59,698 nt of DNA from Isotricha intestinalis. Taxonomy: Eukaryota; Ciliophora; Litostomatea; Vestibuliferida; Isotrichidae. A program made the position numbers and the translations under genes. The stretch lies in the NCBI GenBank assembly GCA_023807065.1, contig JAJJLU010000380.1, positions 1-59,698 of the forward strand, written 5' to 3'. Below are positions 20,845 through 30,766 of the stretch, one piece after another. Numbering within the stretch: the first letter of the stretch is position 1; each line of letters starts with the position of its first letter. Below the pieces are notes generated by a model that had not been told where the DNA came from, did no database searches, and saw nothing but the letters and a program-made list of their open reading frames with translations.

Positions 20845-21954
20845 TCATTCCATTTCACTTTTTATTTTTTCTTCAAATAAATTTATAAATTGTTTATATA
20901 TATTACTTTCTCTAATCTTTTCCTCATTAATTTCTTTTTCATCATATTTTTTAACGATAATTTCATTTTCCATTTTAACAATATTTTCATTTTTCCAACT
21001 ATCAATAACAATAACTAATCCATTATCTAATTTATCATTAATCCAATTTCCAATAACAACAACATTATTCTCTTTATAATAACACCCTCCAATTCCATTT
21101 TTTTTATCATTTTTAAAATATCCAATATATTTTTTATTTTCTTCATTTAAAATACCAAATCCATCAATAGAATTATTTTTCCATTCACCATTATAATATT
21201 TTCCTTCACTCCATTTAAATATTCCATTTCCATTTAATAAATCTTCATTAAAATCACCATAATATTCAGAACCATTTGATAATGTTAATTTTCCTTTTCC
21301 ATTTTTTTTTCCTTTTAAAAAATTACCATTATATGTTGTTATTCCATTTTCATTTTCTATTATTTCTTTTCCTTCACCATTAATATTATCATCATACCAA
21401 TCTCCGTCATATATTTTCTTTTCAATAATATTTTCATTATTAAAACTAATTTGTTTAGAATAAGAATTAAATTTAGTGTTATTATTATTAAATTTCTTAT
21501 ATATTTCTATTTTTCCTTTACCATGTTTTTTTCCGTTAAGAAAATTACCTTTATATATTGAATTATCTTTAACTAAAATTCCAGTTCCATTAAATAAGTC
21601 ATCTTTAAAATTTCCTTCATAATAAGAACCATCTGGAAAAATTAATTTTCCTTTTCCTTGTTTTTTTCCATCTATAATATCTCCTATAAACTGTGTTTGA
21701 TTAGGAATTTCATATTTTGAAGAATGGCGATTTATTGAAGATAAATTCCATGAGTTTGAGGAATGTCTTGTATCTGATAAAGGAATTAAAAATGAATGTA
21801 CTATTGTATTACTATTATTATTATTATTTATTATTGTTTTATTTATTGTTGATGTTTCTTTTTTAATATCATTTAATGCTTTTTCATTTTTATTTTTTAA
21901 TACTTCTTCATTTTCTTCATTACATGAAGAACAAAAATCTGATTGATTACCCAT
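20845..21954 (-). CDS. MORN-repeat protein with possible lipid-anchored N-terminus
   Basis: The 369-residue protein contains about nine or ten MORN units between residues 80 and 320 (for example GKGKLIFPDGSYYEGNFKDD and NGNGIFKWSEGKYYNGEW). MORN arrays form extended beta-sheet rods that dimerise and sit at membranes, basal bodies or the cortex in protists. The N-terminus MGNQSDFCSSC has Gly2 and two Cys residues, so acylation is possible though not a perfect myristoylation site. The C-terminal 50 residues are helical and charged. It ends with TGA, one of three genes here that do. No catalytic domain such as PIP kinase is attached. Confidence 0.9.
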   Translation of the reverse strand: MGNQSDFCSSCNEENEEVLKNKNEKALNDIKKETSTINKTIINNNNNSNTIVHSFLIPLSDTRHSSNSWNLSSINRHSSKYEIPNQTQFIGDIIDGKKQGKGKLIFPDGSYYEGNFKDDLFNGTGILVKDNSIYKGNFLNGKKHGKGKIEIYKKFNNNNTKFNSYSKQISFNNENIIEKKIYDGDWYDDNINGEGKEIIENENGITTYNGNFLKGKKNGKGKLTLSNGSEYYGDFNEDLLNGNGIFKWSEGKYYNGEWKNNSIDGFGILNEENKKYIGYFKNDKKNGIGGCYYKENNVVVIGNWINDKLDNGLVIVIDSWKNENIVKMENEIIVKKYDEKEINEEKIRESNIYKQFINLFEEKIKSEME

Positions 21955-22100
21955 TAATTTATTATTTTTTCAATTAAATTCATGAATAAATTTAATTTAA
22001 TAACTATATTAAAAATATTCATATATTATATTTAATTATATGACAAAAGAAAAGAAATTAAAAAAATATGAAATATATAATTAATTCTTTCATAATTTAT

Positions 22101-23741
22101 TTATAAACCTTCAATTTTTAAATATTTATTATCTGCTTTTTCTAATTGTTGTGCGATATTGATTAATAATTCATATCTTTCATCATTTTCACAATGATAG
22201 CATACAGAAATTAAATTATCTTGAAAAAAAGATAATTTTCCAAAATTTTTATGAACACCTTTAATTTTCCCTTTTGAATGCCAAATTATATAATATAAAT
22301 AATTTAAAAAGGGTAAATCTATTTTATCCATTTCTTCTTTTGTAATTGTACCATTGTTTAAAAGATTATTAGATATATTGTAAAATTCTTCTATATTTTT
22401 ATTAGGTTTTTTATCTTTTGAAGTTATTTCTTTTGTTTTTTTCTCAAATTCATCAACTGAAATTCCTAAAAATGAACAAACAAATTCTTTTGAGGCTGGC
22501 CAAATATTATTTATATATTCTACTCTACTTTTTTCTTTAATAGAATCAAAAAAATTAAAATATTGTAAATAGTTTTCATAAGACGAAAAAATCTCATTTG
22601 TCGTTGACAAATGAAAATTTATGAATTTTTTAATTATTTCAATAATATAATAATTATTAATTGAATAATCAATGATATCTTCTGCATAATTTTGTATTTG
22701 TAAATAGTCACCATTAAATAGTTTTGATATAAAGTTTAAAAAATAATTATAATAAAACTCACTTACATTATTTATATCAATTTTATGAGATTTCAAATCT
22801 ACATCTCCATTGTCCCCAAAATCAAAAATATTATCAAAAGCTTTAATCATAAAATCTTTAATAATTGTATTATTATTCAAAATATTATTCTTTAAATTTT
22901 CCTGTGTTTTAGTAATTATTTCAAATAAAAAATATTCCAAAATATTTTTAAAATTATCATTATAAATCATTTTACTCAAATAAATATTTTTTAAAATATT
23001 TTCAGTGCTTTTAGCATTCATAAAACTTAAATTCATTTCCATAAATAATTTAGAATTAAAAGCATTAGGCATAATAACATATTCACAGCAACAACCTACA
23101 TTAATTTTCCCTCTACTTACTCCAAAAAGAACAATATAAAAATGAATTAATTGACAATTTAAATTAATTAAAAAAGAAAGATTATTAGGTGAAATTGCAG
23201 CTAAATTTTCTTTTGTTCTATGCAATATAATTTCTCTTTCATTTTCTTTATTATTTAATTCATTTTTTGGATTTACTATTATTCTATCTTTTTCTTCTGT
23301 TTCATTTATTACATTAAAATCATTATTATTCTTAAATAAACTTGCATAAACTGAAACTTGATAATCTGCTTTTAATTTTCCTGATAAAGTTCTAAATATA
23401 AAAGGATGAGGAACTACATTTAATCTTACTTCATTACATTCAATTGTTCTTTGATTTATTTTATTATATATTGGAGATGCATCTAATGTTATATGATAAT
23501 ATTGAAAAGAAATTTTAGAATATCTATTTAAAACATTTGAAATTTTTGATTCTATTGGTTGTGGAAAATTTTTTGGAACATTATTATTACAAAAACAAAT
23601 TATAGGATTCATAAAAATATATTCTGAGTCATATATTCCAATATAAGGTATTGAAATCATTTGAAGAATTTCACATTGTTCAGTATAATTTTTTAAAAGA
23701 GTATTTGACACTCGTTGATTATAATTTATTTTTTTTTCCAT
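22101..23741 (-). CDS. Unknown protein, 546 residues
   Basis: The frame is open from ATG at 23741 to TAA at 22101 with normal codon use. The N-terminal half looks like a folded alpha/beta or beta-rich domain (QMISIPYIGIYDSEYIFM, VVPHPFIFRTLSGKLK, NLNCQLIHFYIVLFGVSRGK), followed by a mostly helical C-terminal half. A Cys cluster, VGCCCEYVIM, lies near residue 220. There is no signal peptide and no clear transmembrane span. I do not recognise a family and name no function. Confidence 0.75.
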   Translation of the reverse strand: MEKKINYNQRVSNTLLKNYTEQCEILQMISIPYIGIYDSEYIFMNPIICFCNNNVPKNFPQPIESKISNVLNRYSKISFQYYHITLDASPIYNKINQRTIECNEVRLNVVPHPFIFRTLSGKLKADYQVSVYASLFKNNNDFNVINETEEKDRIIVNPKNELNNKENEREIILHRTKENLAAISPNNLSFLINLNCQLIHFYIVLFGVSRGKINVGCCCEYVIMPNAFNSKLFMEMNLSFMNAKSTENILKNIYLSKMIYNDNFKNILEYFLFEIITKTQENLKNNILNNNTIIKDFMIKAFDNIFDFGDNGDVDLKSHKIDINNVSEFYYNYFLNFISKLFNGDYLQIQNYAEDIIDYSINNYYIIEIIKKFINFHLSTTNEIFSSYENYLQYFNFFDSIKEKSRVEYINNIWPASKEFVCSFLGISVDEFEKKTKEITSKDKKPNKNIEEFYNISNNLLNNGTITKEEMDKIDLPFLNYLYYIIWHSKGKIKGVHKNFGKLSFFQDNLISVCYHCENDERYELLINIAQQLEKADNKYLKIEGL

Positions 23742-23951
23742 ATTAAAATAAGTGTTTTCTTTGTTAAAATAAAAAAATTAAAAAAATAGAAATTTTTTAT
23801 ATATAATTATTATTAAAAATTTCAATTAATTTAATAATAAGTAAAAACTGAAAATTAATATTTATCACTATATATAATACAAATAAATCTAAAAATTATC
23901 TTTAATCATAAAATGAATAAATATATTTTTAATTATCATTTTGTATTTATT

Positions 23952-26900
23952 TTATTCTGATTCACTTTTATTAGAACTTTTATCAGAATTTATTTCATTC
24001 GAATTACTTTTATTATCAATTATTTTTGATTTAATTCCTTCCAAATTGCTTTTATTATCACTTTTTATTTTTTTACTTTCATTTAAATTATTTATATTAT
24101 CTTGATTATCATTTGAAAATTTACTAATATCATTTTTATTAGTTTTATTCTGTGAAGATTCAGAAAAATCTTTTTCATTTTTTTTTTTATCATCATTTTC
24201 CATATTAATTAAACTTATTTTAAAATCATAATTATTAATTGAATTTTTAGTATTTTGCCTGTGGAAAGTTTTTAATATATCATTTTTTCCATAAATAGAA
24301 CTTCTCCTATTTTTCCTAACAGAAGCTCTTTTAGAGAAATCAAAATTAGATTTAATGGAATAAACACTCGATCTTCTTCTTTGAGAACTTTTTTTTCTTT
24401 TTTTTAAATTATTATTTTCTCTGATAATTTTAATTTTATCATAATACATTCTTCTAGCTTTATAAAATTTATATAAATCAATTAATCTCTTTGCACATAG
24501 TTTTTTAGCAAGAGCAGCGTTTTCTTCTCTTCTTTCAATATTAATAAAAAAAGGTTTTAATGTTTTTTTATCATATTCTGCTTCCCACATTTTTCTACTA
24601 TATTTACAAACTTCACCTCTTCTTAATTTTTTAAAAGAAACATTTTTACCGATAGAAACAGCATATTTACTAACAGAAAAACAAGCATCAATATAATGTA
24701 TATATAAATCATCTGCACCATGACCTTCTAAATGTTTATGAATTTTCTTATATTCTTCTTCTTCTTCTTTACTTAAAATATTATTTTGACCTGAGCCTGT
24801 GTGATCTTTTTTAAATATATCATATGCTAAAATACTATATCTATTCATTATTTGCATTACTTCAATATCAGATGTGTAAAATTTTAAATTTTTACTTATG
24901 TATATTTTATTCTTTGGAAAAATTTCTGTAAATTGTGAATTGGAAATAAATTGACTTGATGCTCTTGATAAATGGAAATTTGATTGAGAAACGTCAAAAT
25001 TATTTGATGTATTTAAATGACGAAAAGTGGAAAATCCTTCTTCATGATTTGATTCTTGATATTTTATTCTTGGACTTGGTAAATTTGATTCTATATTACT
25101 GTCAAATTCAACATGTAAATTTCTTTTATTTGGATTTAAAAGATTATCATTCACAATTATTCCATTAATATTTTTATTATCAATATTTTTATTATTTTTT
25201 GGTTCCCCTATAATCATATTACTCAATTTTCTCAGAAAACCAAAACCAGCTTTACTACTTCTTCTTTTTTTTCTTTCTTCCTTTTCTTCTAATTTTTTCC
25301 TTTTGATTTCCTCAATTAATCTTTGAAATTCATGATATTCATCTTTTTCTCTTTTACTTTTAACATTATTTGAAACTAAATGTCTATCATAATTATAACC
25401 AATAGGAGGTTGTAATTCTTTCATCATTAAAACAAATTGATAAGGTTTAACAACTTTAGTATTATTTGGATCATATTCTTCCCACAAAGCAACAAATTTT
25501 TCCATATATTCTTGTGGTAAAATACCTTCATTTTCAAAAACACTTTCTTCAAATCCTTGAATAACCATAACAACACATAAATTCATAATAAAAACAGGAC
25601 AAATAATTACAAAAGAAATAAAATAAACATATGAAAAAGCATTTCCACATGAAAATCTTCCTAATTTTGATATTGCTGTATAATTAATATATTGTTCATC
25701 CCAACATGTAACATTATATGATACACAATAAAAATCATGTTTATATACATATGATGTTGGATCTCTACAATCATGATACGCTAATTCATTCATTAATTCA
25801 TTCCAATCTTCTCCTGTTGTTACTTGAAGTAAAACTAAACATGAGGAAAGGAAATTTCTAAAATTTGCATTTGTATTTATTTTTTTTCTAAAAGGAACTG
25901 AAGCAAAAACATTCATTCCTATATTTCCATATATTAAAAAAATAAAACCTGCAAATACAGCTACATTTCCTAATGAAGGTAATTCATATAATAATGTATC
26001 TAATAATGCTCTCATTCTACCCTCTTTTGATAATAGTTTTACTATTTCAAATAATCTTAGAAATCTTAAACATAAGGGTATTGAATCAAAAGTGGATTTT
26101 AATACATTATCCCAATGTAAATAATCAATTGGAATTGTTAAATCTATTAAACCTACAATTATAAAATCAAATATATTCCACTTATAATGAAAATAATCTT
26201 TCCCATAAACCCATATTTTTAATATTATTTCAAAAGTAAATAAAAATTCACAGAAATAATCAACAGTTAAAAAAATATATTCACCAACTTTACTTTCATG
26301 ATGTAATCTAAATATTAAAGCTATAACAGATAAACATATAGTAATAATCATATAAATTTCATATTTTTTAGATTCAAAAAATATATGAATATAATCAACA
26401 ATTTTTTTATCTCCTGCAACAACAAATTTTTTTTTTGGATGAAATTTCATAACAATTCTTTGAGCTTGAATCCAATCTTTTTCAGCTTCATTTAATAAAG
26501 AAAAATGAAATCTTTTAGCTTTTAAAGTTCTAAATTCTTGAATAATAATAGCAAGAATCATATCTAAAATAAAAGTGTTTCCAATAAACATAACAATAAT
26601 ATAAAATAACCAAACCCATTTAGTTCCAACTTTTTTTCCAGCAACTTCCATTTCTTGTACCCATTCATCTTTTAATATTAATTCAAAAGTTGATTTTAAA
26701 CCATAAACAAAATTAGCATAATTTTCCCTATTAAAAATCCAATTTCCCCCATTATTAATACATTCTTCTTCTGTTTGAAGTGAATAATCATTATCACAAA
26801 TATTTTCTAATTTACCTTTAAATATATTTATTCCTAATAATGTAAACATAAAAAGATATAAAAAGATAAATAATAATAAATTTATCATTGCTGGAATTGA

Positions 26901-29900
26901 AGCAATTATAGTTTCCATCATTAAAGATAAATTTTCACTTCTAATTAAAATTCTAATTGGTTTAATTGATCTTAAAGATCTTAAATATCTATATTGAGTG
27001 GCAATATTAAAAAAACCTAAAATACCAATAATACAACAAAAACAATCAATTATATTTATTATATTTCTTAAATAAGCATTTTTATCTAAAAAAACACCAT
27101 CAGAAATAATTTTTAAAGTTAAATTACAAACAAAAATGCAAGTATAACATTGATTAGCTCTTTTAGAAAATTTTGCAAAATTTGATTTTGGATCTAACCA
27201 AGGATTATCAAAGCAAATTAAAATAGTATTAGTAACAATTAAAACAAAAACAATATAAGAAACATATCTATTATAAACAAAGTCATGTATTTTTTTTCGA
27301 ATTCTCCAATTTTTTCCAATAATAAAACAACTAGCTTTACTTACATATCTATAAAATTTTTCCCAAAAAGATTTATGTTCTTCTTCTTCAGAATCTTCAT
27401 CAAAAGAATATTCAGGAGCTACAGAAAATAATCCATAATATTTACTTCCAGAATTTATAGAATTTAAAGTTTGATTTCTTGAAGCTGCAAAACTTGAAAG
27501 TAAACTTTTATTATTTCCTTTATAAGAATTTTTTTGATCATTTGGAATTGAAACAATATCATAATCTGTTGTATTTATTGAAGGCATTTCTTCATCTTGA
27601 GGAACAATTTGTAATTTTTTATTTTCTATTGTTAATGAATTTTCTATTTCATTTTCGCTTTCATTTTCTTCTATAACCATATTTTGTGTATATTTTTTGT
27701 TATTATTTATTGAATTTTGAAAAGAATTTTCATTTGAATCTATTTCTGAAAATATTTCTGATTCTTCTAAATTATATTCATTTAAATCGTAAAAATCTAT
27801 TTTTTCTAATTCATCTGAATAAAATAATTCTACTTGAATTTTATTTGTATTTTTTATTAATACATCATCAAAATTAAATATTTTCATATTATCTATTTCT
27901 TCAAAGTAACCTCCATTTTTTAAAGCATATTCACTTAAATGTCTTTGCATTACATGGATTTTTTTTTTTTCTCTTGTTATAAAATTTATTTGTGTTTTTT
28001 TTAGCAATTCAAAAGGACTTTCACTTAAAGAATAATTTGATTTTATATGTTCTATTCCTTTTAAATAAGATTCGATTTGAATGTCAATTGGTTTTTTTTT
28101 AGATATGCAATTTATATTTATTGATGTTGAATAATATATCATATCAAGTCTGAAATTATGGATAGAAAAATTTTTTTCAAAATGTCTTTTTACTAATTCA
28201 AATTGTTCTATTAAATAAGCAAGAAACATTTTCATAATAATAATTTGTCCAAATAAAACCATTAAAAAATAATAAATTATAACTTGAACCTTACTATTTT
28301 TTTTGCTTCTATAACAATCATAAAATAAATCAGCCCAATGATCTCCAATAAGTATAATTAAAACAGAAACTAAACTATTAATAAAAGAATCAAAATTATA
28401 ATATTGAGAATCAGCCTGAGCAAAAAATTCTCCATTTTTATATTTTAATGAATCATGAAAGAAAGAATAGCCTAATAAACTGAAAATAAAAAGATAAAGA
28501 AAAAAAATAAAAAAAAAATCCATCATTCTGGCAATAGTTCTTTCAATACTATCTAAAATAATAGCAAAATTTTCCCATTTTCTAAATAATTTAAATATTC
28601 TAATTATTCTTAAACAAGTTAAAACACTTCCTTCAGTAGCTTCAGAATGATGACTAATAACTCCAGATTCTTTTAAAATAACTTCTCCTAATGCAATCAT
28701 TACTATTATAAAATCCCATATATTATATCCATATTTAAAATATTCTTTTGGATTAAAAGCAAATAAAGCTAATATTATTTCTAAAACAAAAAAGCCTACT
28801 AATATTGAATTAAGTGTTTCATGAAGTCTTTCTTCTTTTTTTGTTATTCCTTTTCTTTCAAAAGCAAATACTATTCCATTTAATATTATACATAAATAAA
28901 AAAATTTTTGAACTATTGGTTGTTCATGAATAATATAACAATAATATCCAAAAGTAAATCTCTTATGATAAGGTGTTAATCTTTTAATTTTTTTAAACCA
29001 TTTAATTTCTTTTATTGAAACAATTAACTTATTATAAAGAGCTTTTGAAGTTCTTTTAATGTCTCTATTAAAATTAATTAATTTATATTTTCTTTTTATT
29101 TTATTCATTTCTTGTAAATTAGTCATATTAGCAGAATTAATATTTAAATTAACAGTAATTTGATTGTGACTTCCTTTAGAATAAACACTCGAACCATTAC
29201 TTGCAGTTTGATTAAAATTTGACATACTTTGATCACCAATTGCCATTTTAATTCTACTTGGTTTTTTTCTTCCTCTTTTTGCTACAGAAATACTTATATT
29301 AACATCTTCCCTATCTTTATTAAAATTATATAATAGTAATGCTGTTATCAAATTTAACATAAAATAATGATTAACCACTAAACAAAAAAAAAAAAATATC
29401 AAAGAAATATAATAATTATATCCATCCATCATCATAAACATTAAATCAACCCAACCTTCAGAAGTAGCAATAAAAACAACAACAAAAAGAGAATTAATTA
29501 AATTATTAAAATTTGTCAAACCATAATTATAACTTTTCTTTTTTCCATTTTCATGTAAATTAGGAGTTTCATAAGGAAAATCACTAGGAATAAAATATTT
29601 TTTTTCATAATAAAAATCCCAAGTACTTAAACAATATTCTTTTCTTCCTCCACAAGTAATTTCTCCTCCACATAAATGACCAGAATATTTTGGATCAATT
29701 GGTAATTCTCCATTTATTGGAATTAATGAAGTTCTACATATATAATGAAATCTATCATCAAAAATTGCAAAACCTAATAAACCAAAGAAAAAAAATACAA
29801 AACATAATATTACTATTATATCAACTAAATCATTCAAACAATTTAAAAGTGAATTAATAAATTTTCTTAATGAAGGTAAAGCAGAAATTGTTTTTAAAGG

Positions 29901-30413
29901 ACGAATTAATCTTAAAGCTTGAATTGAATTTAAATTAGTTTTTAAATGAGGAAATAAAAAAAGTATTCCAGTTATGACAATAATAAAATCAATCCAATTC
30001 CAAGGATCTCTTAAATATGAATAATCATCAAAGAAAAAACCATAAGCAATAATTTTTAATAAACATTCAATTAAAAATAATAAAGTAAAAAAATCATGAA
30101 TATAATCAGAATAAAGTTCAAATTTATCTATTGTTTCTAATAATAAAAAAATACAATTTAAAACTACAATTATATTCATTGTATGTATAAAAATTCTTGT
30201 TGAAATTATTTTTTGAATACAATATCGAAATTTATTATTATGCCCAAAACAAAGAGCTGTGTTTGCAAATAGAATTCCTGAATCTCTGCTAAAATAACTT
30301 GAACCATTTAAATGACTACTTGTTACTGATCGATTTTCTGACATATTTGTAAAACTTATTAAATCATCCTTTTTTTTTACTTTTTTGTTTTTGTCCTGTG
30401 CTTCAACAGGCAT
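23952..30413 (-). CDS. Four-domain voltage-gated cation channel alpha subunit, Cav-like
   Basis: This is a 2,153-residue pore-forming subunit with four repeats of six membrane segments: DI about 80-365, DII about 495-740, DIII about 1040-1295 and DIV about 1345-1620. S4 helices carry spaced basic residues, for example LRLIRPLKTISALPSLRK in DI and YLRSLRSIKPIRILIRSE in DIII. The pore residues at Trp-minus-two are E319 (ATSEGW), D691 (LIGDHW), D1249 (ILKDEW) and E1535 (TTGEDW). This EDDE acidic ring favours Ca2+ over Na+ (Cav EEEE, T-type EEDD, Nav DEKA). After DIV an EF-hand-like segment, FVALWEEYDPNNTKVV, fits Cav and Nav family architecture. The C-terminal 250 residues are low complexity. 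In ciliates such channels drive ciliary Ca2+ entry and reversal, a role inferred here by family. A cation leak channel is the main alternative. Confidence 0.92.
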   Translation of the reverse strand: MPVEAQDKNKKVKKKDDLISFTNMSENRSVTSSHLNGSSYFSRDSGILFANTALCFGHNNKFRYCIQKIISTRIFIHTMNIIVVLNCIFLLLETIDKFELYSDYIHDFFTLLFLIECLLKIIAYGFFFDDYSYLRDPWNWIDFIIVITGILFLFPHLKTNLNSIQALRLIRPLKTISALPSLRKFINSLLNCLNDLVDIIVILCFVFFFFGLLGFAIFDDRFHYICRTSLIPINGELPIDPKYSGHLCGGEITCGGRKEYCLSTWDFYYEKKYFIPSDFPYETPNLHENGKKKSYNYGLTNFNNLINSLFVVVFIATSEGWVDLMFMMMDGYNYYISLIFFFFCLVVNHYFMLNLITALLLYNFNKDREDVNISISVAKRGRKKPSRIKMAIGDQSMSNFNQTASNGSSVYSKGSHNQITVNLNINSANMTNLQEMNKIKRKYKLINFNRDIKRTSKALYNKLIVSIKEIKWFKKIKRLTPYHKRFTFGYYCYIIHEQPIVQKFFYLCIILNGIVFAFERKGITKKEERLHETLNSILVGFFVLEIILALFAFNPKEYFKYGYNIWDFIIVMIALGEVILKESGVISHHSEATEGSVLTCLRIIRIFKLFRKWENFAIILDSIERTIARMMDFFFIFFLYLFIFSLLGYSFFHDSLKYKNGEFFAQADSQYYNFDSFINSLVSVLIILIGDHWADLFYDCYRSKKNSKVQVIIYYFLMVLFGQIIIMKMFLAYLIEQFELVKRHFEKNFSIHNFRLDMIYYSTSININCISKKKPIDIQIESYLKGIEHIKSNYSLSESPFELLKKTQINFITREKKKIHVMQRHLSEYALKNGGYFEEIDNMKIFNFDDVLIKNTNKIQVELFYSDELEKIDFYDLNEYNLEESEIFSEIDSNENSFQNSINNNKKYTQNMVIEENESENEIENSLTIENKKLQIVPQDEEMPSINTTDYDIVSIPNDQKNSYKGNNKSLLSSFAASRNQTLNSINSGSKYYGLFSVAPEYSFDEDSEEEEHKSFWEKFYRYVSKASCFIIGKNWRIRKKIHDFVYNRYVSYIVFVLIVTNTILICFDNPWLDPKSNFAKFSKRANQCYTCIFVCNLTLKIISDGVFLDKNAYLRNIINIIDCFCCIIGILGFFNIATQYRYLRSLRSIKPIRILIRSENLSLMMETIIASIPAMINLLLFIFLYLFMFTLLGINIFKGKLENICDNDYSLQTEEECINNGGNWIFNRENYANFVYGLKSTFELILKDEWVQEMEVAGKKVGTKWVWLFYIIVMFIGNTFILDMILAIIIQEFRTLKAKRFHFSLLNEAEKDWIQAQRIVMKFHPKKKFVVAGDKKIVDYIHIFFESKKYEIYMIITICLSVIALIFRLHHESKVGEYIFLTVDYFCEFLFTFEIILKIWVYGKDYFHYKWNIFDFIIVGLIDLTIPIDYLHWDNVLKSTFDSIPLCLRFLRLFEIVKLLSKEGRMRALLDTLLYELPSLGNVAVFAGFIFLIYGNIGMNVFASVPFRKKINTNANFRNFLSSCLVLLQVTTGEDWNELMNELAYHDCRDPTSYVYKHDFYCVSYNVTCWDEQYINYTAISKLGRFSCGNAFSYVYFISFVIICPVFIMNLCVVMVIQGFEESVFENEGILPQEYMEKFVALWEEYDPNNTKVVKPYQFVLMMKELQPPIGYNYDRHLVSNNVKSKREKDEYHEFQRLIEEIKRKKLEEKEERKKRRSSKAGFGFLRKLSNMIIGEPKNNKNIDNKNINGIIVNDNLLNPNKRNLHVEFDSNIESNLPSPRIKYQESNHEEGFSTFRHLNTSNNFDVSQSNFHLSRASSQFISNSQFTEIFPKNKIYISKNLKFYTSDIEVMQIMNRYSILAYDIFKKDHTGSGQNNILSKEEEEEYKKIHKHLEGHGADDLYIHYIDACFSVSKYAVSIGKNVSFKKLRRGEVCKYSRKMWEAEYDKKTLKPFFINIERREENAALAKKLCAKRLIDLYKFYKARRMYYDKIKIIRENNNLKKRKKSSQRRRSSVYSIKSNFDFSKRASVRKNRRSSIYGKNDILKTFHRQNTKNSINNYDFKISLINMENDDKKKNEKDFSESSQNKTNKNDISKFSNDNQDNINNLNESKKIKSDNKSNLEGIKSKIIDNKSNSNEINSDKSSNKSESE

Positions 30414-30766
30414 TAAATTAATTATAATTTGATTTTTGTTTTAGGAAAATTTAAAAATAATTATGATAAAAATAATTATCTTATTTCATTCTATTTAAAA
30501 AATTTGAAACGTTTTTTAGGAATTAATAAAGGGAACATAGCACTAATTTATTTTTTTAGAAAATTCCAATTGTTTAAGTGATAATATTTAATTCAAGAAA
30601 TAAATAATTATATAATAAAATCATTAAATTTATTTTTTATATATTTTTTTTAAAATGTATTTAAAGATTGAAAAAATTAATTATATTTTTTTCAGTTCAA
30701 TAATTTAAAAATTGAAATTAAATAATTTATTGTAAAGATATATATAAAAAGATTATTTATTATTTT
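30414..30766. other. Intergenic region, tandem minus-strand genes
   Basis: These 353 bp separate the start of the four-domain channel gene (to its left) from the stop of the PAP2-like gene. The sequence is AT-rich without coding texture, RNA gene or repeat that I can see. It should hold the channel gene's promoter and the PAP2-like gene's 3' UTR. Confidence 0.6.
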
